Shown: piece by piece, positions 28,129-37,647 of the stretch
Numbering within the stretch: position 1 is the first letter of the stretch
How the letters are laid out: each line of letters opens with the position of its first letter
Origin: Peptostreptococcaceae bacterium
GTDB lineage: Bacteria; Bacillota; Clostridia; Peptostreptococcales; Filifactoraceae
Assembly: GCA_030528605.1 (NCBI GenBank)
Contig: JAUMYO010000001.1
Coordinates: forward strand, 26,647 to 90,646
Direction: 5' to 3'
DNA: 64,000 nucleotides
Translations under genes and position numbers: made by a program
Notes under the pieces: model-generated
Seen by the model: only the letters and a program-made list of their open reading frames with translations
Databases searched by the model: none
Told to the model about the DNA's origin: nothing

Positions 28129-29484
28129 ATGACTGATCGATTGGGAGAAGAAAATATCCATAAATTGTTATGGGAGCTGAGTATTCCGGCTATGTTCGGA
28201 ATGTTGAGTTCCGCATTGTTTAATATCGTGGATCGTTATTTTGTAGGAAAGATCGACCCATTAGCTCTTTCAGGGGTAGGGATCACGATGCCGATACAGA
28301 TCCTGCAGATGGCGGTCGTATTGTTGATCGGGATCGGCGCATCCACTTTGGTCTCGATCCGACTGGGCGAAGGGAAGAAAACGGAAGCGGAAAGTATTTT
28401 GTGGCTATCGTTTAAATATATTATTTTGTCGATGGTCTTATTTGTGATCTTTTTTGTTTTATTCCAAGCAAAACTTTTTCGATGGCTGTCGGTTTCGGAT
28501 GAGGTCTATCCGTTCGCTCAACCTTATATCCTGATCATTATGATCGGATCGATCTTCGGCATGCCCGGCTTTTGTTTGAACAATTCGCTTCGAGCGATCG
28601 GGAAAGCAAAGGTAACGATGCATGCGATCATGTACTCGTCGATCTTGAATATCATTTTGGATCCCATCTTTATTTTTGTCCTTGATCTCGGTGTGACCGG
28701 TGCAGCATTGGCGACTGTGATCTCTCAGGTCGCGATGTCGATCTATATCACGAGATATTTTATCGTAACGGAAGGATTGGAGATCCATTTGAACGCCCAA
28801 AAAGCTAACGAAGAGCTCCGGTTGCTAAAGGAGATATTTCAAAAAGGCTCGCCGACTTTTTATGTGCAGATCTTAGCTACTTTTATGAGCGGATATATGA
28901 ATCGTAGCTTTGTCAAATTCGGATCGGACCTTGACCTTGCCGCCCTCACGATCATTACAGCAGTCTTTTCTTTTTATCACTTTTTGATCTTGGGGATCGT
29001 TCAGGGGAATCAGCCGATCGTCGGGTATAATTGGGGCAGCGGTCAATATGATAGAGTGTGCCGATCGCTTGAACTCTCGATCCGATATGCTTTTCTCATA
29101 TCGCTGATCACTTTCCTGTTCATTTTCCGGAAGCCGGATTTTTTCGTGGCGATATTCACCCAAGATGAGGTGTTGACAGAGATCACTTCGGCAGGAATGC
29201 GCGCTTATTTTCTTGCGCTCCCGATATTGGGCATACAGATCGTAGGATCTCATTACTTCCAATCTGTCGGGAAACCGAAGTGGTCGAGCCTCCTTCTTTT
29301 CTTGCGATATGGAGTGATCTTGATCCCATCCATCGCACTTCTGGCACCTCGCATCGGCGTTAAGGGGATCTATTTGAGCAATGCGATCTCGGATCTCGTA
29401 GCTTCGGCTGTAGCGATCGTTGCCGTCGGATGGGAGATCCGTTGTCTGAAGTTGATGAGCAGATCCGATGCAAAAATGGTATAA
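28129..29484 (+). CDS. MATE-family efflux transporter
   Basis: A 451-aa membrane protein with about 12 helices in two similar halves, exporting drugs or metabolites in exchange for Na+ or H+. It starts with LGEENIHKLLWELSIPAMFGML and has the MATE-typical ALSGVGITMPIQ and GNQPIVGYNWGSGQYDRV segments. Substrate cannot be told from sequence. It follows rmuC closely and ends at a two-way terminator shared with the convergent gene. Confidence 0.92.
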   Translation: MTDRLGEENIHKLLWELSIPAMFGMLSSALFNIVDRYFVGKIDPLALSGVGITMPIQILQMAVVLLIGIGASTLVSIRLGEGKKTEAESILWLSFKYIILSMVLFVIFFVLFQAKLFRWLSVSDEVYPFAQPYILIIMIGSIFGMPGFCLNNSLRAIGKAKVTMHAIMYSSILNIILDPIFIFVLDLGVTGAALATVISQVAMSIYITRYFIVTEGLEIHLNAQKANEELRLLKEIFQKGSPTFYVQILATFMSGYMNRSFVKFGSDLDLAALTIITAVFSFYHFLILGIVQGNQPIVGYNWGSGQYDRVCRSLELSIRYAFLISLITFLFIFRKPDFFVAIFTQDEVLTEITSAGMRAYFLALPILGIQIVGSHYFQSVGKPKWSSLLLFLRYGVILIPSIALLAPRIGVKGIYLSNAISDLVASAVAIVAVGWEIRCLKLMSRSDAKMV

Positions 29485-29530
29485 ACCCGAAAGAGATCTC
29501 GTATTTTTGTTGGAAAAATAAAAAGGAATA

Positions 29531-29566
29531 AAAGAACACGATCCGGATAGAAGAGATCGTGTTTCT
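29531..29566. terminator. Bidirectional terminator between convergent genes
   Basis: Stem AACACGATC/GATCGTGTT with T-rich tails on both strands. Confidence 0.75.
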
Positions 29567-29592
29567 TGTATAATAATTTATTTTGATCGATG

Positions 29593-30786
29593 TTATTTTG
29601 TGTAATTATCAAAATATCCCTGGATATAGATCACCGGAGTACCCTTGTCGCCGCTGCCCGAAGTCAGGTCACACAGCGATCCGATCAGGTCCGTGATCCG
29701 TCGTGGTGTCGTTCCTTGGCTTGCCATATTACCTGTCAGATCGCGATCTTTGTTTATGATATAATCCGAGATCGCTTTTGTGAGCTCTTCACCTTGAAGA
29801 TGAGCAAATTCATTATCTGCGATATATTTCAGCTTGATCTCATTCGGAGTGCCTTCCAGTCCTTGGGTATATCCCGGAGAAACTACCGGATCGGCAAGTT
29901 CCCAGATCTGTCCTACCGGATCTTTGAATGCACCGTCACCGTAGATCATTACTTCGATTTTTTTACCGGAGATCTCCAGCAGTTTTTGTTGGATCGTTTT
30001 TGCAAGTTCAAAACAATCGCGAGGGAACAGTTTGATCTGATCTTCGGTCGCTTTGTTGGAGCCGAGAAGACCGTAGTCCGTATTATATCCGCTGCCGTTG
30101 ATCGGTGAAGAGAGGATATCTTCCAGTCCAAAGACCTTTTCGCATCCTGATTTTTTGAGAAGTTTTTTGGTTCGTTTTCGGCTGTGGATGTCGCACTGGA
30201 GTACGGCATCTGTATGATCTAAGATCGTAAGCGGATTGTTGGAGAACAAGATCTCACATTCTTTGCCTTCCGCTTCCACGATCTTTTTGTAGTATTCGAT
30301 GTAGTCGATCCCGGTGAATGTGTGTTTTTCATAACCGAAATGCTCTCTGAACTGCGTTTCGTTCAACACATCGGTCCACGGATTGACGCCCTTTTCATCC
30401 AAACGATCGACATAGACCAGATGATTCCCTACCTCATCGGAGGGATAAGCCAGCATAAGAATGATTTTTTTTGCAGCCCCTCGAGCGATACCTTTCAGGT
30501 TGATCGCGAAACGGTTTCTGCTCAAGATCGGAAAGATCACACCGATCGTTGAATCACCGAACTTTTGGCGAATGTCTGCTGCAATGTCATCCACACCGGC
30601 GTAATTGCCTTGTGCCCTTGCTACGACGGATTCGGTGATCGCTAACACATCCTTTTCACCGATCTCGACTTTCTCTTGATCCCAGAAAGTTCGGACCGTA
30701 TCGGTCACGATCTTTACTACGTCATCGCCTTGTTGAAAAATAGGAGTTCTAAGTCCTCTTACTACTGTGCCCAATATTCTGCTCAT
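29593..30786 (-). CDS. Coenzyme F420-0:L-glutamate ligase-like protein
   Basis: A 397-aa protein similar to the CofE/FbiB ligase domain, which adds glutamate to F420-0 with GTP. The N-terminal half shows the family layout: LGTVVRGLRTPIF, DVLAITESVVARAQGNY and ILSRNRFA. The sequence continues beyond CofE length with SNNPLTILDHTDAV and IYGDGAFKDPVGQIWELADP. Long versions like this are widespread in anaerobic Firmicutes that do not make F420, so the true substrate is probably another gamma-glutamyl or amide ligation. It is alone on the minus strand with its own promoter; GGAGG precedes the ATG. Confidence 0.75.
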   Translation of the reverse strand: MSRILGTVVRGLRTPIFQQGDDVVKIVTDTVRTFWDQEKVEIGEKDVLAITESVVARAQGNYAGVDDIAADIRQKFGDSTIGVIFPILSRNRFAINLKGIARGAAKKIILMLAYPSDEVGNHLVYVDRLDEKGVNPWTDVLNETQFREHFGYEKHTFTGIDYIEYYKKIVEAEGKECEILFSNNPLTILDHTDAVLQCDIHSRKRTKKLLKKSGCEKVFGLEDILSSPINGSGYNTDYGLLGSNKATEDQIKLFPRDCFELAKTIQQKLLEISGKKIEVMIYGDGAFKDPVGQIWELADPVVSPGYTQGLEGTPNEIKLKYIADNEFAHLQGEELTKAISDYIINKDRDLTGNMASQGTTPRRITDLIGSLCDLTSGSGDKGTPVIYIQGYFDNYTK

Positions 30787-30815
30787 GGGTTACCTCCATT
30801 TATTTATCATTGGAT

Positions 30816-30845
30816 ATTATATCATAAAATTTTGAGACATATCAA
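30816..30845 (-). promoter_or_regulatory. Promoter of the F420 ligase-like gene
   Basis: Minus strand: TTGATA at 30845-30840, 18-bp spacer, TATAAT at 30821-30816. Confidence 0.7.
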
Positions 30846-31359
30846 ATGTTTTTTGAAGAAGCGAAGAATACAAACAGATCAATGCAAATGAAATTTCGGT
30901 ATCAGGATAAAATGTTCGGTTTTTGTAAAAAGGGATCCTTGAAAAGTTTTGATCCGGTAAAAATCGGAAAAAGAGGAGGCGTTTGTCGGAAGAGAAGCGA
31001 CGGATCGACTGTAACCTCAAGATCTCGGGATCCGGGATGAAGATCGACGATGAGAGCGGAGCGTTTCGGATCGGTCTGTCCGGCGGAATTATTTATAATT
31101 AATCTTGATATTGTGTTGATTATAGGTTATTATATTTTACAACAGGAAAGCGATTTACATATGATGATCGATCGAGATCTTTACAAAGATCGATCGAATG
31201 GTTTAGTTAGGAGAGGTCTTCGGGTGCTGATACGTTGAAGGATGGATCGCACTCGGGCTCGAAAGAGGAGGATCTCACAGATCGAGAAATTTTTTGTTCA
31301 GATGATCTATAGAGTTTAGTTTGATCGTTCCATTTATTTTGATTTGAAAAGAGTAGGGT
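30846..31359. other. Gene-free stretch between divergent genes
   Basis: Holds a possible plus-strand promoter (TTGATA 31105-31110, 17-bp spacer, TATTAT 31128-31133) and an imperfect GATC-rich palindrome at about 31168-31197 (TCGATCGAGATCTTT against AAAGATCGATCGA). No coding frame with a ribosome binding site and no TIR element seen. Confidence 0.4.
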
Positions 31360-33771
31360 ATGAGTAACAGCGTAATCGAGATCATGTGCGAACTTTGCGG
31401 TACGAAAAACACATTGGATGATCAGTTTTGCCGACACTGTGGCGAATCTATGAGACCCCAAGTCTTTTCGCCTGTTGAGAGTTCGGGGGAAGAACAGAAG
31501 AGGGAAAAAGAAGAGTCTGCCGGATCACAAGAACAGCATAATATCATGCAGGAGCGCCTGGAGAAGGAACGTCGAGAGAAAGAGCGCAGGCTTCAGCTTG
31601 AAAAAGAGAAAGAAGAGGAAAGAAAAGCCCGAGAGGCTGAGTTGCTGAGGACGATCCGGATACCTAAGATCCCGGAGGAGTTGTTAGGAGAGCAACTCGA
31701 TGACGATTCTCTGATCAATAATCCGATGCAGCAACGTTTGAACGAAGAAAAACGTGAAAAACTGAAAAGAAAGCTCTTGGAAGAAGCGCAACGTGCGGAG
31801 ATGCAAAAGCAGCTTGAAGAGGAAATGGCACGAGTACGAGAGCAGCTTTCGCTACAAGAGGAAGTACCGAAAGAAGAACTTCTGAAAGCTGAAGAGCTGC
31901 TGAGAGAGCAGGGTATCATTTCCGATCATAGCGAAGAGCGGGAGAAGCATAAAGCTGTTTTGGAGAAACTTAAAAAAGAAAGAGAAGAGCGATCTATCCA
32001 TCCGGGAGGAGAAGGGGCGAAAGAAGAGGATCAGTCTTCGATCGACTCTTTGATACAAAAGTTTATCAAACCTTCCGAGTCGGATGCCATAGCGGAGCCA
32101 TCTGTTTCCACAAAAGCGGACGCTGCGACAAAGGGAGGATCGGACGCGCCGGAGAAGCAGAGTGCAGATACGGATCTTTTGAAACCGGTCATGGGATCGC
32201 AGAGCATATCAACGACGGGCGAAACGCAGCAGTCGTCCTTTGTGATGTCCGAAAAAGCGGAGCAAGCGATGGATGAAGTGCGTGCCGAGGTGTCGGTAGA
32301 GCCTGTTGTTTCAAATGAAGTACCGCTTCCGCTGGAAAAAGAAGATAGCAAAGAAGAGATCTCTGCGCTCGAGAGGACGGCAGGGCTTGCGACGCAACAA
32401 AGGATACGACGGGAGCAGATGGTGGACCGGATGATGATGAACTCGGTCTCGGAGCAGGTGAAGCCGGTAAAAAACAAAATATTGGAGCTTCCAAATCTGC
32501 GCGTGGTGGATAAGACCGAGCCCAAGAGGACCGAAGAGATCGAGGTAAAAGCGAAACAGGAGGAAGAGATCTCTTCCGCTGAGCCGAAGAAGGGTGTCGA
32601 TCCCGAAAAGGTAGAACTCGGTCCGAGCGATAACACACCGAAAGAAGCGGTCCGATCGACTGCTCCGATCGTGGAGAAGGTCCTCCGAAATGATGAAGCA
32701 AAAAAAGAAGTAGAGGATAAAAAGACTCCGGAAAATAAAATATTTACAGAAGAGAAAAAAGAAACCGATCCGAGGGAGGTCAGTGCTCAAAAGCATCCGT
32801 CTCACGCTTCGGCCGCAATCGGAGGTACTGAGCGAGGGTCTGTTTTGGAGAGCGTACCACATGACCGGGATGGCATGACCGGTGAGAGAAAGAGATCGGA
32901 TGTACCCGGAGAAAATAAGGTATCGGTCTCTGAGAGAGAGCCGAGCATGGAGCCCCAAAAAGAGCAAAACGGCGATAATATGCAGTCGTCAGAAAAGGTT
33001 TCTGAGCGATCGGAGGAACCGATCTTTCAGGAGATAGGTCATCCCGAAAGAACGGTGCAAGAGAGCCCGAAAGGAATGAATGAAGAGCGGAAAAAAGTTC
33101 ACTGGCTGGATGGCAACCCTTTCGTGCCGATCCCGAAATCGGATATGACAGAGGAAGAAGTAACGAGTGAAAGGAGATCTGCAAAGCAAAGGGATCACGC
33201 TAAGCTTTCTTTAGATCTGAGCGACCGACCGAATGAAGATCTTGGATATCAGACTCAGCGATCTGAAAAGATCTTTGGTCTGGAAAAGGATCGGGTGGAA
33301 AAGTTCTTAGGAAGAAACGCGGATTACTATCTATTCAAATTCAATCGTTTAGAGAGCAGGCGCAATATATTATCTTGGAACGGAGCGGCGTTTTTATTCG
33401 GGGAGATCTGGTTGATCTATCGTAAGCGATATGTGTCTTTCCTGATCACTTATATTACTTTTATTCTTTTAAGAGTCCTATCCAAGGAATTGGTCCTTTG
33501 GATGATCCCGATCTGGAGGGTCGGATTAGCATTTATTTGTAATCACAGCTATTTTCGGTATATGAAGAAACAGGTGGCGGATGAGCAGGAGCTGGATGAT
33601 CCGTATTTGGAGGATATCCATTGTAAAGCCAAAGGAGGAACGAACCTTACCCTTGCTTTGATCTATGTCTTGTTCTGGGCAATGATCTTCGGCTTTGTTT
33701 TATATGTCGGACTGTTTATTATGCCGGATGCGATGCCGAAGAACCTGAAAGATTTGGAAACTTTTTTATAG
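31360..33771 (+). CDS. Zinc-ribbon, coiled-coil membrane protein with DUF2628-like C terminus
   Basis: An 803-aa protein. Residues 9-27 form a zinc ribbon (CELCG and CRHCG). Residues 45-230 are Glu/Lys/Arg-rich coiled coil (for example EKERREKERRLQLEKEKEEE), and 230-640 are low-complexity, acidic and probably disordered. The C-terminal 150 residues contain about three membrane helices. They open with SWNGAAFLFGEIWLIYRKRY, which resembles the DUF2628 pattern (WNWAAFFFGPFWLLYRKMY). So a long flexible cytoplasmic arm carries a zinc-binding tip. The next gene repeats the membrane module. Function unknown. The ribosome binding site is weak (GTAGGG). Confidence 0.7.
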   Translation: MSNSVIEIMCELCGTKNTLDDQFCRHCGESMRPQVFSPVESSGEEQKREKEESAGSQEQHNIMQERLEKERREKERRLQLEKEKEEERKAREAELLRTIRIPKIPEELLGEQLDDDSLINNPMQQRLNEEKREKLKRKLLEEAQRAEMQKQLEEEMARVREQLSLQEEVPKEELLKAEELLREQGIISDHSEEREKHKAVLEKLKKEREERSIHPGGEGAKEEDQSSIDSLIQKFIKPSESDAIAEPSVSTKADAATKGGSDAPEKQSADTDLLKPVMGSQSISTTGETQQSSFVMSEKAEQAMDEVRAEVSVEPVVSNEVPLPLEKEDSKEEISALERTAGLATQQRIRREQMVDRMMMNSVSEQVKPVKNKILELPNLRVVDKTEPKRTEEIEVKAKQEEEISSAEPKKGVDPEKVELGPSDNTPKEAVRSTAPIVEKVLRNDEAKKEVEDKKTPENKIFTEEKKETDPREVSAQKHPSHASAAIGGTERGSVLESVPHDRDGMTGERKRSDVPGENKVSVSEREPSMEPQKEQNGDNMQSSEKVSERSEEPIFQEIGHPERTVQESPKGMNEERKKVHWLDGNPFVPIPKSDMTEEEVTSERRSAKQRDHAKLSLDLSDRPNEDLGYQTQRSEKIFGLEKDRVEKFLGRNADYYLFKFNRLESRRNILSWNGAAFLFGEIWLIYRKRYVSFLITYITFILLRVLSKELVLWMIPIWRVGLAFICNHSYFRYMKKQVADEQELDDPYLEDIHCKAKGGTNLTLALIYVLFWAMIFGFVLYVGLFIMPDAMPKNLKDLETFL

Positions 33772-33796
33772 ATCGGAAAATTAGGGAGGTCTTTCG

Positions 33797-34291
33797 TTGC
33801 AAGAGAATGAGAACTTAAAATTCGATCAGGAAGATGTGGTGAGAGCATACTTGGTCAAAAGAGATATACCTTATTATCGGCGTGTTTTTCAAAAGTTGGA
33901 GAAAAGACCGATCCCGATCTCATTTAATATGTGGGCATTCTTTTTTGCAGTACAATGGCTCTTTTTTCGGAGGCTGTTTGGGCTGGGGATCCTTTATCTT
34001 GTCGGGGGAACGGTTGTTGGATATATGACAAAAAAGGGTCTGTTATCCGTCTTCGTTTTGATCCTATACAACCTGGCTTGGACTCCGTTTATGAATTACT
34101 TCTATAAACGCAGCATCGATAAAAAAGCAGAGAAAGTTTTGAAAATGCGGACTGAAGAACGATCTCGATATTTGAAAAAATATAAAGGTGTCAGCTGGGG
34201 GTTCTTCATTTTTAGCATCGTGATGCTATTTTTGATATATATATTTATGATGTTCCAGACGCTGGAGCATATCAAATTATATGGTATCTAG
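33797..34291 (+). CDS. DUF2628-like small membrane protein
   Basis: A 164-aa protein that looks like a stand-alone version of the C-terminal membrane module of the preceding gene: ISFNMWAFFFAVQWLFFRRLFG corresponds to the SWNGAAFLFGEIWLIYRKRY segment. Three or four hydrophobic helices (about residues 45-60, 64-78, 85-98 and 134-155). TTG start at 33797 with AGGGAGG 6 bases upstream; no ATG fits. It lies 25 bp after the zinc-ribbon gene, so the two are probably co-expressed and may interact in the membrane. Confidence 0.65.
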   Translation: MQENENLKFDQEDVVRAYLVKRDIPYYRRVFQKLEKRPIPISFNMWAFFFAVQWLFFRRLFGLGILYLVGGTVVGYMTKKGLLSVFVLILYNLAWTPFMNYFYKRSIDKKAEKVLKMRTEERSRYLKKYKGVSWGFFIFSIVMLFLIYIFMMFQTLEHIKLYGI

Positions 34292-34412
34292 AGCTCAAGC
34301 TGACAAGGAGATCTTAGTCGATCTTGGAAAAAATATTTCGATGATCCTAACGATATGCTGTTCATTGGTCGGATATGCAATCCTTAGGATCTTTTCTTGT
34401 CAAAGATCTTTT
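34292..34412. other. Intergenic, left of the repeat copy
   Basis: No gene, terminator or promoter that I can support. Confidence 0.4.
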
Positions 34413-34550
34413 ATACTGAAACCTGATAGACAGCATAGAAAAACTTTCGTTCCTGGTTTGATGCGATCCGCTGATCGTACTAACAGATATTTAGGAATAT
34501 CATTCATAGGAACTCGGATCGATCGAATATGTTCAAATGGGTTTTAGTAT
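34413..34550 (+). repeat. Intergenic TIR element, copy B
   Basis: A 138-bp copy with ends ATACTGAAACC and GGGTTTTAGTAT. Its interior (CTGATAGACAGCATAGAAAA, CTAACAGATATTTAGGAAT) matches the reverse complement of the copy at 63723-63858 over nearly the full length. Confidence 0.85.
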
Positions 34551-34888
34551 TACACCATCACACCATTACGGGACCAACAGATCATCCTAACAATATATTT
34601 GGGGATAAGATCGTTACGGTGAAAGGGGTATGATATTTCATATCATCCGATAGATGTGGTCATATCTGTTTTGCAACGACGAAGATCCATGGGGTCTTTT
34701 ACGGAGAACAGGTCGTTGATATTATGATCCGAAGGAATGATATTTCAAACGGGTAGCCGGATCAAACGATCTCGGGAAGTTTTGACCTTGATCTGAATGC
34801 TCGGATCAAAGCTTTTTAGAAATGTGGAAAAATGCTACATAGTGTGTTATACTGATTTTTGATAGGGATCGGGACGAAAGGAGTGATT
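34551..34888. other. Intergenic before the UPF0182 gene
   Basis: Contains a perfect 7-3-7 inverted repeat ATGATAT-TTC-ATATCAT at 34630-34646 without a T run, and a -10-like TATACT at 34849-34854 for the downstream gene. No coding frame supported. Confidence 0.4.
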
Positions 34889-37633
34889 ATGCAAAATAAA
34901 TTCGGTTTTAAATGGATCTTACGTTCTTTGCTGTTGATCGGATCGATCGGGATCTTATTTTTTCGGACCATCGTACACTTTTTGACAGAGGTATTATGGT
35001 TCAGAGAAGTCGGATATCTGGACACCTACTACAAGATCTTGTTTTCAAAAGTGGTTTTGGCAGTACCGATATTCTTTTTGATCTTTCTCATCCTTGCGAT
35101 CTATCTTCGTTTGATCAAACGCAAGTATCTGATCGCTTCCGGGGTGAAGAGCGTTTCGGATAAGACCAAAAGAACGCCTCGATCGTTCTTTTTAGGAGTT
35201 GCCGTTGCATCGGGCGTGTTGGCGTACAGTGTTTCAAACTCCTACTGGATGGAGATCCTTCGGTTTTTGAATAGAACGAGTTTTGGTATAAAAGATCCGC
35301 TCTTTGGGAAAGATCTTTCCTTTTATGTGTTTACTTTCCCGTTGATCGACTCGATATTCGGTCTGGCGATCAATATTTTGGTAATGCTGTTTATCATAAC
35401 GATCATCTACTTTGTTCTGCTCCGAGCGGGCGATCCGTCCGAAAGCGGATCGGAGCCTTTTGTCGGAGATCTGAACGATCTGAAAGAGAGGATCTTTTCA
35501 AGTAAGATGTTGCGTGCACTGTCCACGATCCTGATGGTCGTAGGTGCTCTGTTTTTTATCGTCCTGGGGACAAAATACCACCTAGACTCTTTTCGATTGC
35601 TATATTCCGATCGAGGTGCTGTCTTTGGTGCGGGGTATACCGATGTACATGTGACGATCTTGGCAAATCGGATCAAGAGTATCATGTCCGGGCTCATCGC
35701 GCTGATGTTGCTGATCGGGCTGAAAGGGAAAAGAAAGAAGAGTATTTTTGCCGGAGGTGTCGTAGTATTGGTGATCACGACGATGATCTCCGGAGGGATC
35801 GAGCTGGGGGTACAAAATCTGACGGTCAGTCCGAATGAGCTTAAGATGGAAAAGCCTTATATCGAACATAGTATCCGATATACCAACCTGGCTTACGGAT
35901 TGGACAAGATCGAAGTTCGTGATTTTAAGGTGGATCAAAAATTGACGGCGCAAGATATCATGGCAAACGGCGAGACCCTTTCCAATGTTTCGATCAATGA
36001 TGAGAGGCCGGCTCTGGAAGCGTTTAATCAATTGCAAGGGTTCCGGGGATACTATCAGTTTCATGATGTGGATATCGATCGTTATTTGATCGATGGACAG
36101 ATCCAACAGATCTTTTTGTCGGCGAGAGAGTTAAATAAAGATAAGTTGGACGAAAATGCGCAGTCGTGGGTAAACACGAAGTTGAAATATACACATGGCT
36201 ATGGTGTCGCAGCAGCTCCGGCAAGCAAGATCAACCAAGCCGGACAACCGGAGATGGTCGTTAGAGATATGCCGATCGCCTCGATGCTCCCGCAGCTCAA
36301 AGTCGATCGACCGCAGATCTATTTTGGTGAATTGACCAATGACTATGTCATCGTCGATACTGCGGAGAGTGAGTTTGATTATCCCAAAGGCGACACCAAC
36401 GAAGTCAATGAATATGAAGGGAATGCCGGTATACGACTGGGATTCTTCAATCGTATCATGTATGCGATAAAATATCATGATCTGAAGCTGCTGATCTCGA
36501 CAAGCGTGCGCTCCGACTCCAGGATCCTGACAAATCGAAATGTCGTTCAGCGGATCAAAAAGATCGCTCCTTTCCTTGAGTTTGAACAGGATGCTTATGC
36601 GGTGATCATTGACGGGAAGATCTACTTTGTTCTGGACGGATATACAACAAGCAAATATTATCCGTACTCACAGCCTTACGATAACGATGGGAATAATTAT
36701 ATCAGAAACTCGGTCAAAGCGGTCGTTGACGCTTATGACGGAACAGTAACATACTATATCTCCGATCCCGAAGACCCGGTGGTCCGAACCTATGATAAGA
36801 TCTTCGATAAGATGTTCGTACCGATGGAAGAGATGGATGCGAGACTGAGAGCGCATATGAGAGTACCGAAAAATATTTTTGAGGTGATGTCAAAAATGTA
36901 TCTGACTTTCCATGCGACGGATCCGAATGTATTTTATAATCGGGAAGACAAATGGGCGATCCCGACTGAGACCTACCAGAACCAGGAGACGGAGATGAAA
37001 CCGCTGTATTTTACCTTCAAATTGCCGGAGGAGGAAGAAGCGGAATTTTTGCTCAGCGTGCCGTTTACTCCGCTTGGGAAACAGACGCTTACAGCTTTTT
37101 TGGTAGCCCGAAATGACGGTGAAAACTATGGAAAGCTCATTCTTTACCGTTTTCCAAAAGATCGCACGATCATCGGTCCGGAACAGATCGAAGCGCAGAT
37201 CAGCAACAATGATATTATTTCAAGAGATCTTTCTTTGTGGAATTCTCAAGGTTCGGAGGTGATCCGAGGACATATTTTGACTATCCCGATGGAAAGCTCT
37301 ATAATGTACATCGAGCCACTATATATTCGAGCCAGTTCGACCACTGCGATCCCGGAGGTGAAAAGGATCATCGTGGCGTACAACAGCAATATCGTGATGG
37401 CGGAAAGTCTGGATCTTGCGCTTGAGAAGATCTTCGGAAAACAGGAACAGAAAGACCGAAAGGATGAGCGCGAGACGAGCGAAGAACATTCCGGGATGTC
37501 GGATATGACCGAAGCGATACGAAAAGCGAATGAGTTATATGACCAAGCACAGGAAGCCCTTCGTCAGGGGTCGCTCGCAGAATATGAGAGATCGATCGAT
37601 GAACTGGGCAATATTCTTAAACAGTTTAGTTAA
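34889..37633 (+). CDS. UPF0182 family membrane protein
   Basis: A 914-aa protein of the UPF0182/COG1615 family. The N-terminal 320 residues contain about seven membrane helices (FFRTIVHFLTEVLWFREVGY is the usual opening). A large extracytoplasmic domain of about 530 residues follows (YTNLAYGLDKIEV, FFNRIMYAIKYHDLKLLIS). The C terminus is a charged tail with the typical TEAIRKANELYDQAQEALR. I start at ATG 34889 after AAAGGAG rather than at the in-frame TTG 34859. Biochemical function is unknown across the family. The degV-type gene starts 14 bp downstream. Confidence 0.9.
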   Translation: MQNKFGFKWILRSLLLIGSIGILFFRTIVHFLTEVLWFREVGYLDTYYKILFSKVVLAVPIFFLIFLILAIYLRLIKRKYLIASGVKSVSDKTKRTPRSFFLGVAVASGVLAYSVSNSYWMEILRFLNRTSFGIKDPLFGKDLSFYVFTFPLIDSIFGLAINILVMLFIITIIYFVLLRAGDPSESGSEPFVGDLNDLKERIFSSKMLRALSTILMVVGALFFIVLGTKYHLDSFRLLYSDRGAVFGAGYTDVHVTILANRIKSIMSGLIALMLLIGLKGKRKKSIFAGGVVVLVITTMISGGIELGVQNLTVSPNELKMEKPYIEHSIRYTNLAYGLDKIEVRDFKVDQKLTAQDIMANGETLSNVSINDERPALEAFNQLQGFRGYYQFHDVDIDRYLIDGQIQQIFLSARELNKDKLDENAQSWVNTKLKYTHGYGVAAAPASKINQAGQPEMVVRDMPIASMLPQLKVDRPQIYFGELTNDYVIVDTAESEFDYPKGDTNEVNEYEGNAGIRLGFFNRIMYAIKYHDLKLLISTSVRSDSRILTNRNVVQRIKKIAPFLEFEQDAYAVIIDGKIYFVLDGYTTSKYYPYSQPYDNDGNNYIRNSVKAVVDAYDGTVTYYISDPEDPVVRTYDKIFDKMFVPMEEMDARLRAHMRVPKNIFEVMSKMYLTFHATDPNVFYNREDKWAIPTETYQNQETEMKPLYFTFKLPEEEEAEFLLSVPFTPLGKQTLTAFLVARNDGENYGKLILYRFPKDRTIIGPEQIEAQISNNDIISRDLSLWNSQGSEVIRGHILTIPMESSIMYIEPLYIRASSTTAIPEVKRIIVAYNSNIVMAESLDLALEKIFGKQEQKDRKDERETSEEHSGMSDMTEAIRKANELYDQAQEALRQGSLAEYERSIDELGNILKQFS

Positions 37634-37647
37634 ATCAGGGAGGAAAT

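Noticed and set aside
31168..31197. GATC-rich palindrome as a terminator
   Set aside because: No T run follows and no gene ends nearby; GATC-rich DNA makes such palindromes common here.
34281..34547. 88-codon frame across repeat copy B
   Set aside because: It runs through the TIR element, and the matching frame is not open in other copies.
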